Notes under the pieces: generated by a model
Database searches by the model: none
Seen by the model: the letters and a program-made list of their open reading frames with translations, nothing else
What the model was told of the DNA's origin: nothing
Assembly (NCBI GenBank): GCA_964019135.1
Contig: OZ025258.1
Location: 16,461,771-16,525,770 of the forward strand
Reading direction: 5' to 3'
DNA from: Arenicola marina
Taxonomy: Eukaryota > Annelida > Polychaeta > Arenicolidae
Length of the DNA stretch: 64,000 nucleotides
In this document: positions 59,076 to 64,000 of the stretch, one piece after another
Position numbering within the stretch: position 1 is the first letter of the stretch
Layout of the letters: each line of letters begins with the position of its first letter
Translations under genes and position numbers: made by a program

Positions 59076-59914
59076 AGAAAAGCATGAACGACCGGCATAT
59101 GTCTGCACGCATATGTACCACTTGTGATGGATGTCATGGGAAAGCTACCAAGGAATACATGCATAAAGCCAGACATCGCATTCGCAAAAGCAATGCGTGC
59201 ACACACGAGTAAAAACAGCAATTTCAGCTGCTTATTAAATAACACAATTTCAGTCGCAAAACGTAACGAGAGCTGAGCGATCCATCTGGCAGTTTATTTA
59301 TGGCCATGTAGTTCCAGAAGTGGTTGACATGTGTGACATGGTTGTCCGTCAACAGTAATGTTTCTCCTTGCCATGTCCATCACCATTTTAACGGTCATCC
59401 ATATTCAGTCAGCATTCAGCCAGCGTTCCCCCACAGAGAGACACCACATCAAAAGAGTTATTATACAAACGGACGCGACAGCTCCACCAAGGGGGGGCAT
59501 TACCATGCGGGTCAGGCACGCGATGTGTGGTGGGTGGGTGGGGGGGGGGGGAGGGTGATGACACGGGTGAGGCCGGATGGTGGATGGGTTAAGAGGGGTC
59601 AGGCAGCAGCTGTATTCAGACAGCGTAATGCTGATTGTCAGAGGGCCAGACTGCCACGGTGGGGGGGAGTAGCTGTAATAACGCTGTCACGACACGGCAG
59701 TCACGACAAGACGGTGGCACCCCCAGGAAGGGAAGGGGGTTGGGGGAGGGGTGTCCACCCTAATAATTCCAGTTGACGGGACCCATAAACTGCAGGCCAG
59801 CAACGTCTTTCAATGGTTGGTGACGAGCTCCATGCTTCCAACAGCGGCTGAGTGACTTCTCGCAGATGGTGGATATCTCATTGGCTTGCGGTACGCTGTG
59901 TATAGATATGCATC
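59076..59914. other. Mixed single-copy DNA
   Basis: A 150-codon plus-strand frame at 59,324-59,776 is rich in Gly and Arg where the strand is G-rich (59,520-59,760) and has no recognisable domain. Nothing else is seen. Confidence 0.45.
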
Positions 59915-60142
59915 CAGTGGCGAAGGGGGTGCACCATTTTGTCCTGGCGCCCACCCAATAAAAAACTTGCTACCAAGGGGAGTGTTGGGGGGGGGTGGAG
60001 CTGGAAAAAATAGTGAGTTTGCCCCCCTGTGCCCCCGTCTATAGAGAAATGGGGAGCACGTGCCTTTTTTAACCTATTTTCCAGCGACAGGTGTGGGGGG
60101 GGGGCGGATACGCGCCCTCTGTTCCCCCTGGATCCGCCACTG
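59915..60142. mobile_element. MITE-like element with CAGTGGCG ends
   Basis: Starts CAGTGGCGAAGGGGG and ends with the inverted complement CCCCCTGGATCCGCCACTG. It is 228 bp long with a G-rich interior and no coding frame. CAGTGGCGGATCC-type ends are typical of animal hAT-derived MITEs. No matching 8-bp target duplication is visible, so it is old or the limits are slightly off. Confidence 0.65.
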
Positions 60143-60438
60143 GTGTTTATCGTGGCATCAGGCTCGCTGAGTGCTTACTGGTAGTCAGTGGATAGTGTGT
60201 GTAGTTTAGCGGTGTATAATAGTTAGTAGTTAGGTGATCATACTGGTGATACGATGATGGAGACACGTGGTCGTCGGGGTTGTAAAAACGTGGTGTTGGA
60301 TAGTAAAAACGTATGATATTCTCGGCGGATTGCTGCGTTTTGCACATAGGTGGCGTACAGAGGAGGGGTGCGGCTGGGTGGGTGGGTGGGGTAGAGGGTA
60401 GATAGTTTGTACATACGTTGGGAGTCATTCAGGTTATA
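60143..60438. other. Single-copy DNA
   Basis: No gene or repeat recognised apart from a short GGGTGGGT run near 60,380. Confidence 0.5.
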
Positions 60439-60732
60439 GGGAGGAGAGGGAATACCTTTTCCGGTCTTCGCGACTGGCATCCAGGAATTCTTGGAGATTC
60501 GCGATTGGCTGTTGGCAATTTGTGGGGATCGTTATCCGTACAATTCCTGGTTCAACGCCCTTTCCCTATTTACCGCGATCCGTTATAGCAGTCTGTGAAT
60601 TCCTCAATGTTTGCGATATCACCATTAAGGCGTTTTTCTCGTGCTCAGCTTTAAAAAAGTCATAATCTTGGAGATTCGATATTGCTCTCCCTAATTCTTG
60701 GGGATTCGCGATTCAGAGGGGTTATTCCCTCC
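60439..60732 (+). mobile_element. MITE-like family M, copy 3
   Basis: 294 bp between two TATA sequences (60,435-60,438 and 60,733-60,736). The ends are imperfect inverted repeats: GAGGGAATACC at the start and the complement of GAGGGAATAACC at the end. Internally, ATTCTTGG(A/G)GATTCGCGAT occurs twice. It matches 19,806-20,050 and the reversed 48,414-48,718 copy. A TATA duplication fits insertion at TA-rich targets, as in Tc1/mariner- or Harbinger-type MITEs; the superfamily is not settled. Confidence 0.8.
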
Positions 60733-60774
60733 TATAAGGTGGTCGAACATGTTTGAAGGTCTGGATGTCAGAAC

Positions 60775-61320
60775 CCCTTGGTTGGAAGGAAGGGATAATG
60801 AAGGAAGGATGAAGTGAAGGCGGATCGCTGTCCATATGTGGAGCAGGTCCTTGTGGTACTCAAACTGAAGCAGGGGAAGGAGTGGGAGTGGAACTGGGAG
60901 GGTGAAGAGGACAGAGAGAGAGAGTCTGAGAGGGACAGGAGAATGAGGAAGGAATGAGAGGGAAAGGAGAGGATTAGGAAAGATGAGGAGAGCAAGTAGG
61001 AGAGTGAGGGAGAAGGGGGGAAGGGGAGAATGGGGAGGAAAGGAGATGATTAGGAAAGATGAGGAGAGCCAGTATGAGAGCGAGGGGGAAGAGAGGGAAG
61101 GGGAGAATGGGGAGAAAAGGAGAGGATTAGGAAAGATGAGGAGAGCCAGTATGAGAGCGAGGGGGAAGAGGGGGAAGGGGCAAATGGGGTGTGAAAGGAG
61201 ATGTGATGTGAGAAAGAAGAAGGAAAGCGAATAAAAGGACAGGCAGGAAGACGGCAACAGAAAAGCCAAATCAAGAGAAGCAAAAGAGGAGGAGAGTCAG
61301 AAGGGGACCAGCAGGAGAAG
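60775..61320. repeat. Purine-rich tract with 76-77-bp tandem repeat
   Basis: GATTAGGAAAGATGAGGAGA recurs at 60,972, 61,048 and 61,125 (periods 76 and 77 bp); the fourth unit is degenerate. The minus strand gives a long Leu/Pro/Ser/Phe-rich frame, an artefact of pyrimidine composition. Confidence 0.88.
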
Positions 61321-61708
61321 CTAGGAGTGGTAGGCTATTTGCAGTACCGAAGCAACCTTTGCTAGGAACTTGAGGGATCAAGCCCTGAGTCCTTGTAACG
61401 ACCAACGCCGCAGTTGGAGAACCTCTAACCATAAGCGATCACCTTACCGAAGGACAGGCGGTCGGTATTAGAAGGGTGGCGGGGGGCAGTGGGTGCAGCC
61501 TGTGGCGTCAGGCTGGAGCGTCAGGCTGTGGTGTCAGGCTGTGGTTCCGGGCGGCGTGGGGGATTAATGAATGAATTGGTGTCTAAGGCTACTTATGGAA
61601 GAGACCTGTGCTAAACCGGGCCGTGTAGGTATTCCAGGCAAAGGCAGAGGATCGTGCTAGAGATTGAGCCCAGGATGCTGCCGATGGTGTTTTGGGTGGC
61701 CAGGCTCA
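61321..61708. other. Single-copy DNA before the hexamer array
   Basis: Contains short CAGGCTGTGG/TCAGGCTG repeats near 61,500-61,545. No gene seen. Confidence 0.5.
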
Positions 61709-62431
61709 GGGGCGCTGGGGCTGGGGCTGGGGCTGGGGCTGGGGCTGGGGCTGGGGCTGGGGCTGGGGCTGGGGCTGGGGCTGGGGCTGGGGCTGGGGCT
61801 GGGGCTGGGGCTGGGGCTGGGGCTGGGGCTGGGGCTGGGGCTGGGGCTGGGGCTGGGGCTGGGGCTGGGGCTGGGGCTGGGGCTAGGGCTGCGGCTGGGG
61901 CTGGGGCTGGGGCTGGGGCTGGGGCTGGGGCTGGGGCTAGGGCTGCGGCTGGGGCTGGGCTGGGGCTGGGGCTGGGGCTGGGGCTGGGGCTAGGGCTGCG
62001 GCTGGGGCTGGGGCTGGGGCTGGGGCTGGGGCTGGGGGCTGGGGCTGGGGCTGGGGCTGGGGGGCTGGGGCTGGGGCTGGGGCTGGGGCTGGGGCTGGGG
62101 GCTGGGGCTGGGGCTGGGGCTGGGGCTGGGGCTGGGGGCTGGGGCTGGGCTGGGCTAGGGCTGCGGCTGGGGCTGGGGCTGGGGCTAGGGCTGCGGCTGG
62201 GGCTGGGGCTGGGGCTGGGGCTGGGGCTGGGGCTGGGGCTGCGGCTGCGGCTGGGGCTGGGGCTGGGGCTGGGGCTGGGGCTGGGGCTGGGGCTGGGGCT
62301 GGGGCTGGGGCTGGGGCTGCGGCTGCGGCTGGGGCTGGGGCTGGGGCTGGGGCTGGGGCTGGGGCTGGGGCTGCGGCTGGGGCTGGGGCTGGGGCTGGGG
62401 CTGGGGCTGGGGCTGGGGCTGGGGCTGGGGT
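61709..62431. repeat. (GGGGCT)n hexamer array, about 720 bp
   Basis: Roughly 120 units of GGGGCT, almost pure from 61,712 to 61,880, then interrupted by CTAGGGCTGCGG, GGGGGCT and GGGCTGGGCT variants. Six-base periodicity keeps frames open on both strands: Gly-Ala, Gly-Leu and Gly-Trp dipeptides (plus), Ala-Pro and Ser-Pro (minus). The regularly spaced G4 runs make it a strong candidate for G-quadruplex formation. No gene context is visible. Confidence 0.97.
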
Positions 62432-62603
62432 GCAACCAGGGAGAGACTGAGACGACGTGGATGATCAAGGAGGTGGTAAAGGAAGTGTCAACCCCTTTTA
62501 AGCTAAGAAGCAGTATGTTTTTATCCACTTCCTCCGTGTAGCTTCCTTCCTAATTAAGCCAAAGGTGTGAGAGACGATAGGGTTCTGCAACGTACCACGT
62601 GAC

Positions 62604-62786
62604 GTGTATGTATTTCAGTACTTCATACAAAACGCCTATTTTAAGAACATGGGGAGTCTTTACTACGTTAAAACGCATTCATTTGGAAATTGTTATGCAC
62701 TAACTGATCAATCTAATACGGAAATATACACTAAGCTTGTAAGACAAGCTATTCAATATAAAAAGCTTGGGACGAACCTGTGGTGA
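62604..62786 (+). CDS. Weak candidate terminal exon, unknown product
   Basis: The 60-codon frame ends at a TGA (62,784-62,786), and TGTATGTATTTCAG just before TACTTCATAC (about 62,621) resembles a splice acceptor. An exon starting there would encode YFIQNAYFKNMGSLYYVKTH and about 35 further residues. The composition (Tyr, Asn, Gln, Lys) is protein-like and there is no repeat. I recognise no family and see no upstream exon, so chance remains likely. Confidence 0.2.
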   Translation: MYVFQYFIQNAYFKNMGSLYYVKTHSFGNCYALTDQSNTEIYTKLVRQAIQYKKLGTNLW

Positions 62787-63352
62787 ATGAAGTACCATCT
62801 GGTGAAAATGGTGTCTGCATTTCTGTTTCTGTTTCCGCTTTCTGTTTAGTCGCATGGAGTATGAAGCTACTTCAGTGTATGTTATGCTGTGTGTTATACT
62901 GTGGATGTTACTTTGATCACACTGGTCAATGTCTGTTGTATGTTTAGGTTGTTTTTCTTCAGTTACTTAATCTTTAAGCTTTATGCCTTTGTGTTTATAA
63001 TTATTTCTTCTGCTCTATTGGCTCTCCTCAATCGTTGTGAAAATGAACATCTGCTTTCATATTTCACGTACATTTTCTTTGTCCTTTCACTGTGATTCCC
63101 TGAAATGCATTGAAACAGTATAATCTTGCACAAAGACGTCAACATTGTTCTCCCTGCCTGAATATAACACTACACGGCAAGAATTACATTATTTCTGTCA
63201 GAACAAAGAGCATAAAACAACATCAAGTTGCACCTTCGCCATATGGTAATTATGATCACCGCTGTGGTCCCAAGTTCATCGGGTCGTGGCAGCCATACTG
63301 GTAGCCGACCCGCCGGGCTATTCACCGCTCCATCGCCTTAATATAAGACGAG
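62787..63352. other. AT-rich single-copy DNA
   Basis: Contains a short TTTCTGTTTCTGTTTCCG run near 62,820. Frames of 64-68 codons are unrecognised. Confidence 0.5.
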
Positions 63353-63682
63353 TTGGGTGTCGTGGAGAATGCCAACGGCAGTGCGCCCATAATCCCCAAC
63401 GTCTACCGCGCTGTGGCGACCTATATCTTCTCACACCATAATCTTGAGCGACGGTTTTTTCAAGACACACCATCTCCTTGCGGGTCTCGCCTCGTGTCTC
63501 CAAAGGGTCGACAGCGGGGAAACAAAGAGACAGAGGCGACGAAAAACGTAGCCGGTGAGGTAATCCTTTGGGCGTTTTTTCTAGATATGCAATGCAAAAA
63601 TAGTCCAATCTATTATGGGTTCAAGCAGATGGTAAATGAAACTCTTGTGCATAAAAATCCTTCCACAGATCTCCCACGTTAA
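63353..63682 (+). CDS. Uncharacterised 109-codon frame
   Basis: Begins MGVVENANGSAPIIPNVYRA and ends NPSTDLPR followed by a stop. It is non-repetitive with mixed composition and no transmembrane segment or motif I recognise. A minus-strand frame overlaps it (63,318-63,608). It could be a chance frame, an exon or part of a decayed element. Confidence 0.2.
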   Translation: MGVVENANGSAPIIPNVYRAVATYIFSHHNLERRFFQDTPSPCGSRLVSPKGRQRGNKETEATKNVAGEVILWAFFLDMQCKNSPIYYGFKQMVNETLVHKNPSTDLPR

Positions 63683-64000
63683 CATACGAATAGATCGCCA
63701 CCCCTGTACTGATGCTACTTACGGTATTTGATGCTACCCACGGTATTGCACTTGTTACTTTGTTTCCATACAAACGAATTTGACGGTATTTCGATGATTA
63801 CCATTGTGGAGTATTTAGGATCAATATTTAGGGCAGAATTTATTACTCCTGAGATTGCTTTATCGTGAGTTGCGAGTTATTGGTGAGCAGCGATCTTCGT
63901 GAACTTGATTTCTAACCGGAATGATTCAAATTAATCTATGCAATATAGTTATAATCAATTAAAATGTATACTGTCAATATATTTGGTGAAATTAAACACA
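63683..64000. other. AT-rich DNA to window end
   Basis: Two short GGTATTTGATGCTAC-like repeats near 63,722-63,748; nothing else seen. Confidence 0.5.

Noticed and set aside
61611-62541. Gly-Ala, Gly-Leu, Gly-Trp and Ser/Ala-Pro frames of up to 305 codons
   Set aside because: Direct translation of the GGGGCT hexamer in its frames.

Overview
This 64 kb window looks like intergenic or heterochromatin-like DNA from a metazoan, most likely a marine invertebrate; the sequence does not let me name the species. The reasons are tRNA-derived SINEs, 3' ends of non-LTR retrotransposons (LINEs) with typical C-terminal reverse-transcriptase peptides, MITE-like elements, very large minisatellites, AATAAA-type 3' ends, a 200-N scaffold gap, and no operons or dense open frames. 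I found no complete protein-coding gene, rRNA or functional tRNA gene. Nearly all long open frames are by-products of tandem repeats or of C/T-rich strands.

Layout. 1-8,650: single-copy DNA with long G-rich or pyrimidine-rich blocks, a 41-bp minisatellite (3,281-3,652), the assembly gap (4,065-4,264), the first copy of dispersed repeat family A (5,550-6,112) and a short MITE-like element (6,456-6,664). 8,731-11,265: a 32-bp satellite with a GGTACC in most units. 11,517-12,090: family A beside a LINE remnant. 14,593-18,246: a 30-bp satellite of 121 units in perfect register, with a 540-bp higher-order repeat. 19,806-21,600: a MITE copy, a 42-bp minisatellite and a lone hAT-like terminus.

22,985-54,540: the main structure, a tandem array of a composite unit of roughly 8-10 kb that I divide into X, Y and T. 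The order is T0, X1-Y1-T1, X2, X3-Y2-T2, X4-Y3. X carries a G-rich to C-rich strand switch around a CTG/GCC triplet tract, a plus-strand SINE and several minisatellites. Y carries a 25-bp TAAGCAT repeat (in Y1 and Y3), 31-bp and 54-bp minisatellites and a minus-strand SINE. T is a conserved block that, in T0 and T1, ends in a LINE 3' tail. Shared insertions and private deletions or insertions show that the units arose by duplication and then diverged; X2 and X3 are the youngest pair.

54,540-64,000: mostly single-copy DNA, a small diverged relic of Y on the opposite strand (56.0 kb), two MITE-like elements (59,915-60,142 and 60,439-60,732), a purine-rich 77-bp repeat, a 720-bp GGGGCT hexamer array and two weak candidate exons near the end. 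No working gene network can be described; what ties the window together is repeat amplification and transposition.
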